From contig DATASQ010000062.1 of the NCBI GenBank assembly GCA_036269135.1, positions 53,571-117,570 of the forward strand: a DNA stretch of 64,000 nt. The letters are read 5' to 3'. This document shows, piece after piece, positions 25,357 to 34,550 of this stretch (its first letter is position 1; the number at the start of each line of letters is the position of its first letter). The DNA comes from Palsa-343 sp036269135. Its GTDB lineage: Bacteria > Acidobacteriota > Terriglobia > Terriglobales > Acidobacteriaceae. The position numbers were made by a program, and so were the translations under genes. Under the pieces are notes generated by a model. It saw only the letters and a program-made list of their open reading frames with translations, searched no databases and had not been told where the DNA came from.

Positions 25357-27993
25357 CTACTGCAGCAGCGTCCCCGTTTCCGGCTCGATCTTGGCTTCCT
25401 CCGGCGGAATGACCACCGCCGCCGCCACCTTGTCGCCTTCTTCAAGGTTCAGCAGCTTCACGCCCTGCGTAGAGCGGCCCGCCGCGCGCACGGTGTTCGT
25501 GTCGATGCGGATGATCTTGCCGTACTGGCTGATCACGATGATCTCCGAGGTCTCATCGACCAGCTGAATGCCGACCACCTTGCCGTTCTTCGCCGTGGTC
25601 TTGACGTTGATGACGCCCTTCCCGCCTCGGGTCTGCAGGCGGTATTCCTCCACGTCCGTCCGTTTGCCGAAGCCGTTTTCGGTGACGGAAAGAATGCGAT
25701 GGACTGTCCCATTCTTCTTCGGTGTGACCGCCAGGCCCACAACGTAGTCGTTCTTGCCGAGATCGATGCCGCGCACGCCGTATGCCGGGCGGCCCATGGA
25801 GCGAACGTCCTCTTCGCCGAAACGGATGGCCATGCCGTCGTGCGTGGCGATGAAGACGATCTGCTGGCCGTCGGTAATGCGCACTCCCACCAGCTCATCC
25901 TCGTCATCCACGCCGATGGCGATAATCCCCCGCGCCATCACATTCGAGAAGTCCTTCAGCGGCGTCTTCTTGACCGTGCCGTTGCGCGTGGCGAAAAAGA
26001 CAAACTTGCCTTCTTCCTCCAGATTGCGCACCGGCAGGATGTTGCGCACGGTTTCGCCCGGTTGCAGACTGAGTAGGCTGGCCATCGACTTGCCCTTGCC
26101 CGCAGCGCCCACGTCGGGGATCTCATACACCTTCAGCCAGTACACGCGCCCCTTGTTGGTGAAGCAGAGCAGGTAGGCATGGGTCGAATCGACGATCAGC
26201 TGCGAGACGAAATCCTCCTCGCGCGTCTTCATTCCCAGACGGCCCGTTCCCCCGCGCCGCTGCTGCCGGTAAGTGGAGATCGGCGTCCGCTTCAGATAGC
26301 CCGAATGGGAAACCGTGACCGCAACCTGCTCGTCGGCGATCAGGTCCTCCAGCTGCAGCTCGGCGGTCTCATCGATAATCTGCGTCCGGCGCTCGTCGCC
26401 GTAATCCTTGCGGACCGCCTCCAGCTCCTTCACGATCACCTGCCGCAGCTTCTTCTCCGAGGCCAGGATCGATTCGTATTCGCCGATGTTGGTGCGCACC
26501 TCTTTCAATTCGTCGACCAGCTCGCCAATCGAGAGCTGGGTCAGGCGATAGAGCTGCAGTTCCAGGATTGCGTCGATCTGGCGATAGCTGAGCGTCAGCG
26601 TGGGCGTGATCAGCGTCGCGGCATCGATGCCGTACTTCGCCGGATCGAGCCTCACGCCTTTCAGAGCCTCATCGCGGACGGTGATCGTCTTGTTGGAGAA
26701 GAACTGGAACAGGTTCTCCCGGGCATCCACGCGCGACGACGATCCGCGGATGATTTTGATCACGTTGTCGAGATGATCCAGCGCGATCTGATACCCGAGC
26801 AGGACGTGCTCGCGCTCCCGCGCCTTGCGCAGCAGGAAGTCCGTGCGCCGCCGCACTACATCGATGCGGTGTTCGATAAAGACCCGGATCGCTTCCGGCA
26901 GCGGCAGCTCGCGGGGCTGGCCGTTGACCACGGCCAGGAAGATCATCGAGAAGCTTTCCTGCATCTGCGTGTGCTTGTAGAGCTGATTCAGGACAATCTG
27001 CGCTTCGGCGCCGCGCTTCAGCTCGATCACAATGCGCATGCCGTCGCGATCGCTCTCGTCGCGCACATCGCCGATTTCATCGATCACTTTGTCGTTGACC
27101 AGTTCGGCGATGCGCTTGATGAGCGTGTTCTTGTTGACCTGATACGGAATCTCGCTGACGATGATCGACTGCCGTCCCTGGCTCAGGTTCTCGGTCGCGC
27201 ATTTCGAGCGCACCAGGAAGCGTCCGCGCCCGGTCTGGTACGCGTTCGCAATGCCGCTGCGCCCATAGATGAACCCGCCGGTCGGGAAGTCCGGCCCGTG
27301 CACGTGCTTCAGCACCTCGGCCAGCCCGGCGTGCGGATTATTCACCATCTCAATGGTCGCATTGATCACTTCGGTGAGGTTGTGCGGCGGAATGTTCGTC
27401 GCCATGCCCACCGCGATGCCGTTCGAACCGTTGACGATCAGGTTCGGAATCCGCGTCGGCAGCACCACCGGCTCAAACGTCGACTCGTCGAAGTTCGGCA
27501 CCATATCGACGGTCTGCATTTCAATGTCCGCCAGCATTTCACCGGCGATCTTCGTCATGCGGCACTCGGTGTATCGATAGGCCGCGGGCGGATCGCCATC
27601 CACCGAGCCGAAGTTACCCTGCCCATCCACCAGCGGATAGCGCATCGCCCACGGCTGCGCCATGCGCACCAAAGCGTCGTACACCGCTGAGTCGCCGTGC
27701 GGATGATACTTCTTCAGGCACTCGCCCACCACGCCGGCGCATTTCGAATAGCGCTTGTTGTACTGCAGCCCCTCGCGCTCCATCGCCACCAGAATGCGGC
27801 GGTGCACGGGCTTCAGCCCGTCGCGCGCATCGGGCAGCGCTCGCCCAATGATCACGGACATCGAGTAGTCGAGATACGACCGGCGCATCTCCTCTTCAAT
27901 GTTGATGGGAATAAGATTCGCGGCGCCGGGGCCGGTCGGACCGTCGCCGGAGTTGCCGCCAAGAGGAAGCTGGGGGTTCTGATCGTCTGCCAT
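25357..27993 (-). CDS. gyrA: DNA gyrase subunit A
   Basis: Breakage-reunion subunit of the type II topoisomerase that introduces negative supercoils. The 878-residue protein begins with an acidic/Gly-rich stretch, then the core RSYLDYSMSVIIGRALPDARDGLKPVHRR. The quinolone-region reads KYHPHGDSAVYD with the wild-type Ser and Asp, so no classical quinolone-resistance change is seen. The catalytic Tyr is in AAYRYTECRM. The C-terminal six-bladed pinwheel carries the GyrA-box QRRGGTGRLG. gyrB is not in the window. A promoter is predicted about 70 bp upstream and a terminator lies directly downstream. Confidence 0.98.
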   Translation of the reverse strand: MADDQNPQLPLGGNSGDGPTGPGAANLIPINIEEEMRRSYLDYSMSVIIGRALPDARDGLKPVHRRILVAMEREGLQYNKRYSKCAGVVGECLKKYHPHGDSAVYDALVRMAQPWAMRYPLVDGQGNFGSVDGDPPAAYRYTECRMTKIAGEMLADIEMQTVDMVPNFDESTFEPVVLPTRIPNLIVNGSNGIAVGMATNIPPHNLTEVINATIEMVNNPHAGLAEVLKHVHGPDFPTGGFIYGRSGIANAYQTGRGRFLVRSKCATENLSQGRQSIIVSEIPYQVNKNTLIKRIAELVNDKVIDEIGDVRDESDRDGMRIVIELKRGAEAQIVLNQLYKHTQMQESFSMIFLAVVNGQPRELPLPEAIRVFIEHRIDVVRRRTDFLLRKAREREHVLLGYQIALDHLDNVIKIIRGSSSRVDARENLFQFFSNKTITVRDEALKGVRLDPAKYGIDAATLITPTLTLSYRQIDAILELQLYRLTQLSIGELVDELKEVRTNIGEYESILASEKKLRQVIVKELEAVRKDYGDERRTQIIDETAELQLEDLIADEQVAVTVSHSGYLKRTPISTYRQQRRGGTGRLGMKTREEDFVSQLIVDSTHAYLLCFTNKGRVYWLKVYEIPDVGAAGKGKSMASLLSLQPGETVRNILPVRNLEEEGKFVFFATRNGTVKKTPLKDFSNVMARGIIAIGVDDEDELVGVRITDGQQIVFIATHDGMAIRFGEEDVRSMGRPAYGVRGIDLGKNDYVVGLAVTPKKNGTVHRILSVTENGFGKRTDVEEYRLQTRGGKGVINVKTTAKNGKVVGIQLVDETSEIIVISQYGKIIRIDTNTVRAAGRSTQGVKLLNLEEGDKVAAAVVIPPEEAKIEPETGTLLQ

Positions 27994-28059
27994 AATTTTT
28001 CGGAGCCGGGGGTCACGCCGGGAGGGTTGACTGCGGGGTGCGACCGAAGACTTATCTTT

Positions 28060-28088
28060 ATGATAAAGGAAGAGTTAGCTCCGCACAA
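28060..28088 (-). promoter_or_regulatory. Predicted gyrA promoter with palindrome
   Basis: On the minus strand TTGTGC (28083-28088), a 17-bp spacer and TATCAT (28060-28065) form a sigma-70-like promoter about 67 bp before the gyrA ATG. The -10 lies within the 13-bp palindrome CTTTATGATAAAG (28056-28068), which could be an operator or a supercoiling-sensitive element. Confidence 0.5.
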
Positions 28089-28232
28089 CCCCGCCTGGGC
28101 CAATGGATTCAGGTACATGCGGACCGGCCCGCGGCGTCGTCCTGCCCCTCGGTAAAGTCCAGCCGGATTTTGCCCGAATTTCAGGCCCAAAACCGCAGCG
28201 CTATAGTGGACTCACAGGCTCCTCTTTCCACC

Positions 28233-29336
28233 ATGACGACCACCGCCGTCGTACCCAAAATCAGCGGACCTCCCGCCACGCTCCTCTTCAACGACTGGTA
28301 CCCCGCCCTGCGCAGCGAAATTTTTCAGGGCCGGCGCACCGCCACCACGCTGCTCCTCGGCATTCCCATGGTCCTCGGCCGACGCGACGACGGCCGCCTC
28401 TTCGCCATGCGCGATCTCTGCCCGCATCGCGGCATTCCGCTCTCCTGCGGCTGGTTCGACGGCAAGTCGCTCACCTGCAAATATCACGGATGGGTCTTCG
28501 AACCGGTCAGCGGCCAGTGCATGGAGATCCCCTCGCTCACGAAGGACGATCCCTTCCCGCGCAATCTGCACGGCATGGCCTACCCCTGCGAGGAGCGCGA
28601 TGGCTATGCCTGGGTCTACGTGCCGGAACCCGGCCGCGGCCGCGTCACCCCCGAAGACGCCGCGCTGATCCCGGTTCCCGAGGTTCCGAAGTTCGGCTCG
28701 CGCTTTCGCAGTGCCCATCTCACCGCCGATCTTCCCTGCAACATCGATCACGGCATCATCGGCCTCATGGACCCCGCGCACGGACCCTTCGTCCACCAGT
28801 CCTGGTGGTGGCGCAAAGAGGCGAGCATCCATGAAAAGGAGAAGCGCTTCGAACCCATTCCCCAGGGCTTTCGCATGGCCACGCATGCGCCCTCGAAGAA
28901 CTCCGCGCCGTATAAGCTGCTCGGCGTCTACGGCGAGCCGGTCGTCACCACCATCGATTTCGTCCTGCCCAACCGCCGTTACGAAACCATCCGCTGCGGC
29001 GACAAATGGTTCTCCAGCCTGACCACTGTCACGCCGACCACACCCACGACGTGCAGAATCGACGTCGCCGGCGCGTGGAACGTGCTCTACCACCTGCCCT
29101 TCATGACCTCGATGCTGCGGTTCTTCGGCAATATGTTCGTCCGCCAGGATCAGGTGACGATGATCCAGCAGGCGCAGGGTCTGCAGTACGACCCCTCCCT
29201 CATGCTGATTGATGACGCCGACAAACCGGCGAAGTGGTATTTCGCACTCAAGCAGGCGCGGCTTGAGGCCGAACGCACCGGCGCGCCCATGAGGCATCCC
29301 ATCCCGGAGCCGGTCACGCTGCACTGGCGCAGTTAA
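28233..29336 (+). CDS. Rieske [2Fe-2S] oxygenase, alpha-subunit type
   Basis: Mononuclear iron oxygenase of 367 residues. The Rieske cluster ligands are in CPHRGIPLSCGWF and LTCKYHGW (CxH...CxxH, about residues 65-90). The catalytic iron site is in PCNIDHGIIGLMDPAHGPFVH at about residues 168-188. The hydrophobic region near YHLPFMTSMLRFFGNMF may contact the membrane or a lipid-like substrate. The ATG at 28233 precedes the conserved NDWYPALRS region; the frame is open further up but without homology-like features. No reductase or ferredoxin gene is adjacent. Substrate unknown; sterol-, pheophorbide- and vanillate-type enzymes share this architecture. Confidence 0.88.
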   Translation: MTTTAVVPKISGPPATLLFNDWYPALRSEIFQGRRTATTLLLGIPMVLGRRDDGRLFAMRDLCPHRGIPLSCGWFDGKSLTCKYHGWVFEPVSGQCMEIPSLTKDDPFPRNLHGMAYPCEERDGYAWVYVPEPGRGRVTPEDAALIPVPEVPKFGSRFRSAHLTADLPCNIDHGIIGLMDPAHGPFVHQSWWWRKEASIHEKEKRFEPIPQGFRMATHAPSKNSAPYKLLGVYGEPVVTTIDFVLPNRRYETIRCGDKWFSSLTTVTPTTPTTCRIDVAGAWNVLYHLPFMTSMLRFFGNMFVRQDQVTMIQQAQGLQYDPSLMLIDDADKPAKWYFALKQARLEAERTGAPMRHPIPEPVTLHWRS

Positions 29337-29370
29337 AAGAGATCAGGACCCGATATTCCGGCCCGGCTCA

Positions 29371-31980
29371 TCAGGTCGCCGAAGAAACCGCTCCCTGCAC
29401 TGTCGGGTTCGCCGCGTGTCCATTGCCGTTCCCGTTGCTCTCCTCGGCCACGATGGACTCCACCGCAATGTGTAATTGCCCGCCCAGCTCCTGCATCTTT
29501 TCCAGCCACTCCGCGGAGGGCGGCCTCTCCCGGCGGTCGCGGTACGCCTCGTACCAAAGATTCTGCGCCTGCCACAAACTCACTTCGAAAGGCAGCTCCG
29601 GCAGCGTGCGCGCGATCAGCAGCGCATCCTCCACACAACGGATGCACTCGGGATCCCGGTGCAGCCCGAACATCGCCTCGTTGATCTTCTGCTCGGCGAT
29701 ATACCCCAGCAGCTGCTTATCCAGCGTCACCTGGTCCGACTTCGCCAGGGCCAGCCATGAACGCGCCTGGACGGCATCGATCGGCTCCGCTTCCAGCGCC
29801 CGCCGCACGCCGGCGTTGATCGCAAAGGTCGCCGCCACCGTCAGCGCCTCGGGGCGCGGCAGCTTGCTCTGGCTCAGGAAGTGCAGCAGCGACGCCTGAT
29901 TCTCATAAATGGCCGACAGGCTCGACTCCACTTCCTCCAGCGTGCTGGTCAACAGGATTTCCAGGATGCGCTTTTGCTCGTCGAGGAACAGCGACCGCAG
30001 CGAATAGGTCCGCCCGCCGAAGTAGCGGTCGAAGATGCGCACCACCTCCGGAAAATCGGCCAGGTTCACCGCCGCCTTTGCCTTCTCGACAAATTCGGCA
30101 TACTCCGCGGAGTCGCTACTCTCCCAGCGCTTCACCACCGCCGTGATGTTCTGGTCTCCAAAATGAAGCACGCCAAACGCGACCGTTTCCGCCGCTTCGG
30201 TAATCTTCGACGAGATCAGCGCCTGCCCCAGGGCCAGACGCACCCGTCCGGAGAAGACCGTCTCGTACGCCAGGCGCCGCACCGAGTAGCAGAACAGATT
30301 GGCTTCCTCGGGATAGCTGGTGAAGATGGAGCTGATCGCGTAATGCGCCGCCACCTGCTCCAGGTCCACCTGCATCGACTTCACATAGCGGCTGTAGACG
30401 GTCGCTCCGTCCAGCTGCTCCGGCAGGTTCGACTGCGCTTCGGCCAGCCGTTCGACAAAAGGCTTTTCCAGATTCGCCGCCCGCTTCCCGAACAGCTCCG
30501 CCGCCAGCTGCAGTACGCGGCCGGCGTATGCGATGATCTGCACCGTCTCGATGCCCGAAATGTCGTCGAAGAACCACCCGCAGCTGGTGTACATCAGCAT
30601 GGAGTGGCGCTCCAGCTCCATCAGCATCAGCGCCCGTGTCCGCTCGTCCTCGTTCAGCGCGTACAGGCTGTGCGACGAGAGAAACGCATCCCGCGACTCC
30701 TTTGAGCGGTTCAGGATCACCTGGATGTAATCGTTGCGCGCCACCTCCGGATCCTTAAAAAGCCGGATTGCCGCTTCATGAGCCAGCGGCGCCACCGCGT
30801 CCCGCAGTTCATCCAGCGCCGTCCGCAGCGGCCCGCGCCATTTCTGGTTCCACCCCGGCCGTCCGCTGGAGCATCCGCAGTCGGAGCGCCAGCGCTCGAT
30901 GCCGTGCGCGCAGCTCCAGGAGGTGTTCTCGACAATCTGCGCCTCCCAGCGCGGCGGATGCTTCTCCAGGAACTCGCCGTAATTCGTCAGCCGCGTATTC
31001 GGATCCGTCTGCTGGTTCGCATCCTCGAACCGATGCAGGACCCAGGCCAGCGCCATCTCGCCGTAACGGTGATGATGCCCGTAGCTCTCGCCGTCGGTTG
31101 CGACGTGGACGATCTGCGCCCGCCGGCCCTCCGCCTGAAATCCGCTCAACAGCCGCTGCGCGAAGCTTTCGCCGCTGTTCAGCAGGCCTTCGAACGCAAT
31201 GGCCCGGGACCGCGGACCGTCATAGAAGAAGACCACGATCGACCGACCCTCTTTCAGGCGCAGCAGATAGGCCTGGGTCGTATCCACGGTTGCGTTCGGC
31301 GTCTCCACCCAGGTGGGCTCGCCATTCGCCTTCGCGCTCTTGCGCGGCGATTCCTTGCCCGCTTCCGCACCCTTCGCAGACGCTGCCGGTTCCGTACCCG
31401 GCGCCGGACGCTCCAGCGAGCGCACCCGTGCGCACTGGTGCGGCGCCAGCAACACGAACTGGATTCCATGCTCCGCCAGCAGATCCAGCGACTCGGAATC
31501 CACTGCCGTCTCCGGCAGCCACATGCCCTCGGGTTTGCGGTGGAACCGGTACTCGAAGTCCGCAATTCCCCAACGGACCTGCGTCACCCGGTCCCGCGTG
31601 TTCGCCAGCGGCATGATCAGGTGGTTGTAAACCTGCGCCATCGCCGAGCCGTGCCCGGAGTACCGCTTCCGGCTGCGCGCATCGGCGCGCACGATCGCCT
31701 CGTGCACCCGGGGCGCGTTCTGTTCCAGCCAGGAGAGCAGCGTCGGCCCGAAGTTGAAGCTCATCCGCGCGTAGTTGTTCAGGATCCGGATGATCTGGTT
31801 CTGCCGGTCCACGATCCGCGCCGACGCGTTCGGCGCGTAGCACTCCGCCATGATGCGGGCATTCCAGTCGTGCCACGGCGCCGCGGATTCCTGGGCTTCG
31901 ACCGTTTCCAGCCAGGGATTCTCCCGGGGCGGCTGGTAGAAATGACCGTGAATGCAGATGGCTCGTTCGGGACTGCTCAT
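29371..31980 (-). CDS. Glycoside hydrolase family 57 protein with DUF3536 domain
   Basis: Large cytoplasmic alpha-glucan-acting enzyme, here 869 residues. The GH57 N-terminal region begins with ERAICIHGHFYQPPRENPWLE. It continues through EGMWLPETAVDSESLDLL, which carries the GH57 Glu region, and VHVATDGESYGHHHRYGE, with the acid Asp/Glu motif. The second half (about 400-850) matches the helical DUF3536 extension. Likely a glucan branching or amylase-type activity; the exact reaction is not readable. The ATG at 31980 stands just before the conserved start; an ATG at 32061 would add 27 residues. It is divergent from tatA. Confidence 0.88.
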   Translation of the reverse strand: MSSPERAICIHGHFYQPPRENPWLETVEAQESAAPWHDWNARIMAECYAPNASARIVDRQNQIIRILNNYARMSFNFGPTLLSWLEQNAPRVHEAIVRADARSRKRYSGHGSAMAQVYNHLIMPLANTRDRVTQVRWGIADFEYRFHRKPEGMWLPETAVDSESLDLLAEHGIQFVLLAPHQCARVRSLERPAPGTEPAASAKGAEAGKESPRKSAKANGEPTWVETPNATVDTTQAYLLRLKEGRSIVVFFYDGPRSRAIAFEGLLNSGESFAQRLLSGFQAEGRRAQIVHVATDGESYGHHHRYGEMALAWVLHRFEDANQQTDPNTRLTNYGEFLEKHPPRWEAQIVENTSWSCAHGIERWRSDCGCSSGRPGWNQKWRGPLRTALDELRDAVAPLAHEAAIRLFKDPEVARNDYIQVILNRSKESRDAFLSSHSLYALNEDERTRALMLMELERHSMLMYTSCGWFFDDISGIETVQIIAYAGRVLQLAAELFGKRAANLEKPFVERLAEAQSNLPEQLDGATVYSRYVKSMQVDLEQVAAHYAISSIFTSYPEEANLFCYSVRRLAYETVFSGRVRLALGQALISSKITEAAETVAFGVLHFGDQNITAVVKRWESSDSAEYAEFVEKAKAAVNLADFPEVVRIFDRYFGGRTYSLRSLFLDEQKRILEILLTSTLEEVESSLSAIYENQASLLHFLSQSKLPRPEALTVAATFAINAGVRRALEAEPIDAVQARSWLALAKSDQVTLDKQLLGYIAEQKINEAMFGLHRDPECIRCVEDALLIARTLPELPFEVSLWQAQNLWYEAYRDRRERPPSAEWLEKMQELGGQLHIAVESIVAEESNGNGNGHAANPTVQGAVSSAT

Positions 31981-32140
31981 GGCTCGTTCGGTCTCATTTC
32001 TTAAGGTACACGCCGTCAACGCGGAGTAATCCGCCAGGGGCCGCACCAACGTACTCTCCATGGCATAGGTTTTCTATGCGACAATTGAGGCAGACGGAGG
32101 CCTGTCCGCGCAAAGGCGCGCTGATCTCCGGAGGATTCCG

Positions 32141-32353
32141 ATGTTTGACAACCTTTTAAAACCCGAACACCTGCTGCTCATCCTTGCGATCGCCCTGCTG
32201 ATTTTCGGCCCCACCAAGCTCCCCGGACTGGGCAAAGGCCTCGGTGAAGCCTTCCGCGGATTCAAGGAAGGCATCAAGGGTAACCCGGACAGCGATACGG
32301 CGAAGCCTGAAACCACCGCCAAGTCCGAAGCGGTCACGCCGCAGACCAAGTAA
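32141..32353 (+). CDS. tatA: Sec-independent translocase subunit TatA/TatE
   Basis: The 70-residue protein has the TatA pattern: one N-terminal membrane helix (HLLLILAIALLIFG), the PTKLPGLGKGLGEAFRGFKEG amphipathic helix with the invariant Phe-Gly hinge, and a short hydrophilic tail. TatA oligomers form the pore for folded Tat substrates. GGAGG lies 7 nt before the ATG. It stands alone, with no tatB or tatC nearby, and is closed by an intrinsic terminator. Confidence 0.95.
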   Translation: MFDNLLKPEHLLLILAIALLIFGPTKLPGLGKGLGEAFRGFKEGIKGNPDSDTAKPETTAKSEAVTPQTK

Positions 32354-32380
32354 CCCAGGTCGGAGTTCTTCCGCCGGCCA

Positions 32381-32409
32381 GCCGCACCTTTGGGTGCGGC
32401 TTTGTGTTT
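32381..32409 (+). terminator. Intrinsic terminator of tatA
   Basis: The perfect 8-bp stem GCCGCACC / GGTGCGGC with loop TTTG is followed by TTTGTGTTT. It starts 28 nt behind the tatA stop. Confidence 0.9.
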
Positions 32410-32419
32410 GCCGGCAGTC

Positions 32420-33259
32420 CTACTTCCTGTCCCACCGGGCCGCGATCGCATCCGCATCGAAGCCGTTCGGCGGCAGCGCCACATTGTAGGCCGCTTTGAA
32501 AATGAAGCGCTGTTGCGTGTCTTCGCCATTATGCGTGCGCGTGATGGTGAACGGCGTCGGCAGCCCGTCGATCGGGTGGTAATCGGCGTACTCCTCGGAA
32601 TCCGTGTTTTTGTCCTTGTAGACCGGATCGCGCCACGACCAGCTCCGGCTCAGAGGCAAATGTGTGTCCGCGCCTACCTGAATGGTGATGGCGTCGTTTT
32701 CGGCGTTCAGCAGCGTCACCTGGTCGGCCAGGTGGCTCCCGGCCAGCGACTGTCCGTCGTACATCAGGATGGTGGAGGGATCCTTCATCCACACCCGCAC
32801 CGCTTCCTGGATCGAATGGTCCAGGCCCCGGGTGGCCGTCGCGCATATATCTTTGGCAATCGGGTTTTTCCCGCGAAATGTGATCTCCCAGCACTGGCCG
32901 TTCTCAAAGACCTGGGTCCAGTTGTGCTTATCCTTCTTGCCCTCGGTCAGGTCGATGCGCTCTGCCGCCGGCGTGTCCCACTGAAAGTAGCGCACCGTCG
33001 CGCCCGTCGGTTTGCCCTGGTAGAAGGCGGCAATCCGCCCTTCCAGATAGCGGTTCTGCAGGTTCAGCCAGCGCTCGCCGCCCAGCGCCTGGACCATGGC
33101 GTCCAGCACCGCGCGAGCTTTCGCCGCACTCGGATCCTGGGTTGGCGCGCCGGCGCCCACCGACGATGTGGGTGGCGCATCCGGCGAGGGCAACTGGGCG
33201 TGGACAACGCCGCAGGCGACCAACAGGACGGGAAAGCAAAAACGGGAAATCGTTCGCAT
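32420..33259 (-). CDS. Secreted LolA-like hypothetical protein
   Basis: The 279-residue protein has a signal peptide (FCFPVLLVACGVVHAQ). It contains LDAMVQALGGERWLNLQNRYLEGRIAAFYQG, a pattern seen in lipoprotein-sorting-like (LolA fold) periplasmic proteins, and several regular beta stretches up to a C-terminal FIFKAAYNVALPPNGF. No catalytic motif is visible. The ATG lies 2 nt behind the stop of the upstream SDR gene, so the pair is cotranscribed and probably coupled. Role unknown; lipid or pigment binding is one possibility for the fold. Confidence 0.75.
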   Translation of the reverse strand: MRTISRFCFPVLLVACGVVHAQLPSPDAPPTSSVGAGAPTQDPSAAKARAVLDAMVQALGGERWLNLQNRYLEGRIAAFYQGKPTGATVRYFQWDTPAAERIDLTEGKKDKHNWTQVFENGQCWEITFRGKNPIAKDICATATRGLDHSIQEAVRVWMKDPSTILMYDGQSLAGSHLADQVTLLNAENDAITIQVGADTHLPLSRSWSWRDPVYKDKNTDSEEYADYHPIDGLPTPFTITRTHNGEDTQQRFIFKAAYNVALPPNGFDADAIAARWDRK

Positions 33260-33261
33260 GG

Positions 33262-34050
33262 TCAGCCGACTAAGACGGCTCCTCCATTTACATTGACGAT
33301 CTCTCCGGTCATAAAGCCAGCCAGCGACGTGCACAAAAAGAGAATAGGCCCGGCAATTTCCCGCGGATCGGCGACCCGGCCCAGCGGAATCTTCGACAGC
33401 GTTCGGTCCCGCAGCTTTGGATCGGCCAGCGTCGAGGCGGACATATCTGTGTCCACCCAGCCCGGGGCGACGCAGTTCACCCGGATGCCCTGCGGCGCCA
33501 GCTCCGTTGACAGGCCCTTGGTCAGGCTGATCAGCGCGCCTTTGCTGGCCGCGTAATCGGCGTGGAAAGCCTCGCCGCGCTGCCCCGCCGTCGAGCTGAC
33601 CAGAACGATGTGCGCGTTGCCGGCCGGCGATGCCGGGGTGGCGTCCTGTGCCTGGAATTGCCGCACAGCCGCCTGAATCAGGCCGAAGACGCTGTCGAGG
33701 TTGGTCGCAAGCGTGCTCCGCCACTGCCCGTCCGACATGGCGCTGATCGGCGTATCGTTCGGCGGCCAGACGCCGTGGTTGACGACCAGGATATCGAGCC
33801 GCCCGAATCGCTCCACCGTGCGGCGGACCAGGGTGCGGCCGTCCTCCGGCGTGGCAAGATCCTGTGCGAAGGCGGCGCACAACTCCGCCCCGGTTTCGGC
33901 CACCAGGGCGTCAGCGGCCGCCTGCGCCGAGCGGAAACTGAAGGCCACCCGAGCGCCGGCATCGCGAAAGAGACGGACGGCGGCTGCCCCAATGCCGCGC
34001 GAGCCCCCGGTAATGAGGGCCACTTTGCCCTCGACTGAGAGAGAAACCAT
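33262..34050 (-). CDS. SDR family oxidoreductase (FabG-like)
   Basis: Classical short-chain dehydrogenase of 262 residues. The NAD(P)-binding motif is GGSRGIG at about residues 15-21, and NHG stands for the usual NAG. The catalytic Ser is in IVLVSSTAGQ and the Tyr/Lys pair is in YAASK at about residue 165. The end matches FabG (TGEIVNVNGG). It differs from housekeeping FabG by context: it is paired with a secreted LolA-like protein. Substrate unknown. Confidence 0.92.
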   Translation of the reverse strand: MVSLSVEGKVALITGGSRGIGAAAVRLFRDAGARVAFSFRSAQAAADALVAETGAELCAAFAQDLATPEDGRTLVRRTVERFGRLDILVVNHGVWPPNDTPISAMSDGQWRSTLATNLDSVFGLIQAAVRQFQAQDATPASPAGNAHIVLVSSTAGQRGEAFHADYAASKGALISLTKGLSTELAPQGIRVNCVAPGWVDTDMSASTLADPKLRDRTLSKIPLGRVADPREIAGPILFLCTSLAGFMTGEIVNVNGGAVLVG

Positions 34051-34098
34051 AGCAACAGCCTAATGGAGACCCGTGTCCTTCGCGCCTGGAACGCTGGC

Positions 34099-34128
34099 TT
34101 GACATACCTCGACTTCTCAGCCTATCGT
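34099..34128 (+). promoter_or_regulatory. Predicted promoter of the PadR-ADOP operon
   Basis: A perfect -35 TTGACA (34099-34104) is followed after 18 bp by TATCGT (34123-34128). The -10 is weak, about 30 bp before the PadR ATG. The spacing and single clear -35 make it the best candidate, and PadR autoregulation here would be usual. Confidence 0.5.
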
Positions 34129-34158
34129 TCGGTTACACCAAGAAGTCAAGGGGTAGAG

Positions 34159-34485
34159 ATGGCACGCAACGATCTCCAAGGGAGCCTGGACCTGCTGGTT
34201 TTGAAGACGCTGGCGCAGCGGGGACGGCTGCATGGATACGGCATCGTCCAGCACATTCAGCGCGCCTCCGATGCGCTGCTGCAGGTGGAGGAAGGCTCGC
34301 TGTATCCGGCGCTGCACCGTATGGAGCAAAGCGGGTGGATCCGCTCCGAGTGGGCGCTGACCGAGACGAATCGCAAGGCGAAGTACTACCACCTGACCCC
34401 GGTTGGACGGAAACAGCTGGACGAGGCAGAGGCCAGCTTCGAGCAGCTGGTGAAAGGCGTGCGCGCGATGTTGCGCTACGCCTGA
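34159..34485 (+). CDS. PadR family transcriptional regulator
   Basis: The 108-residue winged-helix repressor starts DLQGSLDLLVLKTLAQRGRLHGYGI and contains EEGSLYPALHRMEQSGWI, the PadR core, then KYYHLTPVGRKQL. This short form regularly precedes ADOP permease genes in Acidobacteria and probably controls them. The ATG at 34159 is chosen for the AAGGGG 7 nt upstream. The three permease genes follow on the same strand, separated by a heptad repeat and short gaps. Confidence 0.95.
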   Translation: MARNDLQGSLDLLVLKTLAQRGRLHGYGIVQHIQRASDALLQVEEGSLYPALHRMEQSGWIRSEWALTETNRKAKYYHLTPVGRKQLDEAEASFEQLVKGVRAMLRYA

Positions 34486-34488
34486 AAG

Positions 34489-34530
34489 GCAGGGTGCAGG
34501 GTGCAGGGTGCAAATTACAGGGTGCAGCAA
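34489..34530. repeat. 7-bp-period intergenic repeat, copy B
   Basis: Six heptads run without interruption directly behind the PadR stop codon: GCAGGGT three times, GCAAATT, ACAGGGT, GCAGCAA. On the minus strand the units read NNNCCCT-like, as in the arrays at 2554 and 57133. Confidence 0.75.
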
Positions 34531-34550
34531 TCGCATGAGGGAAGCATGAG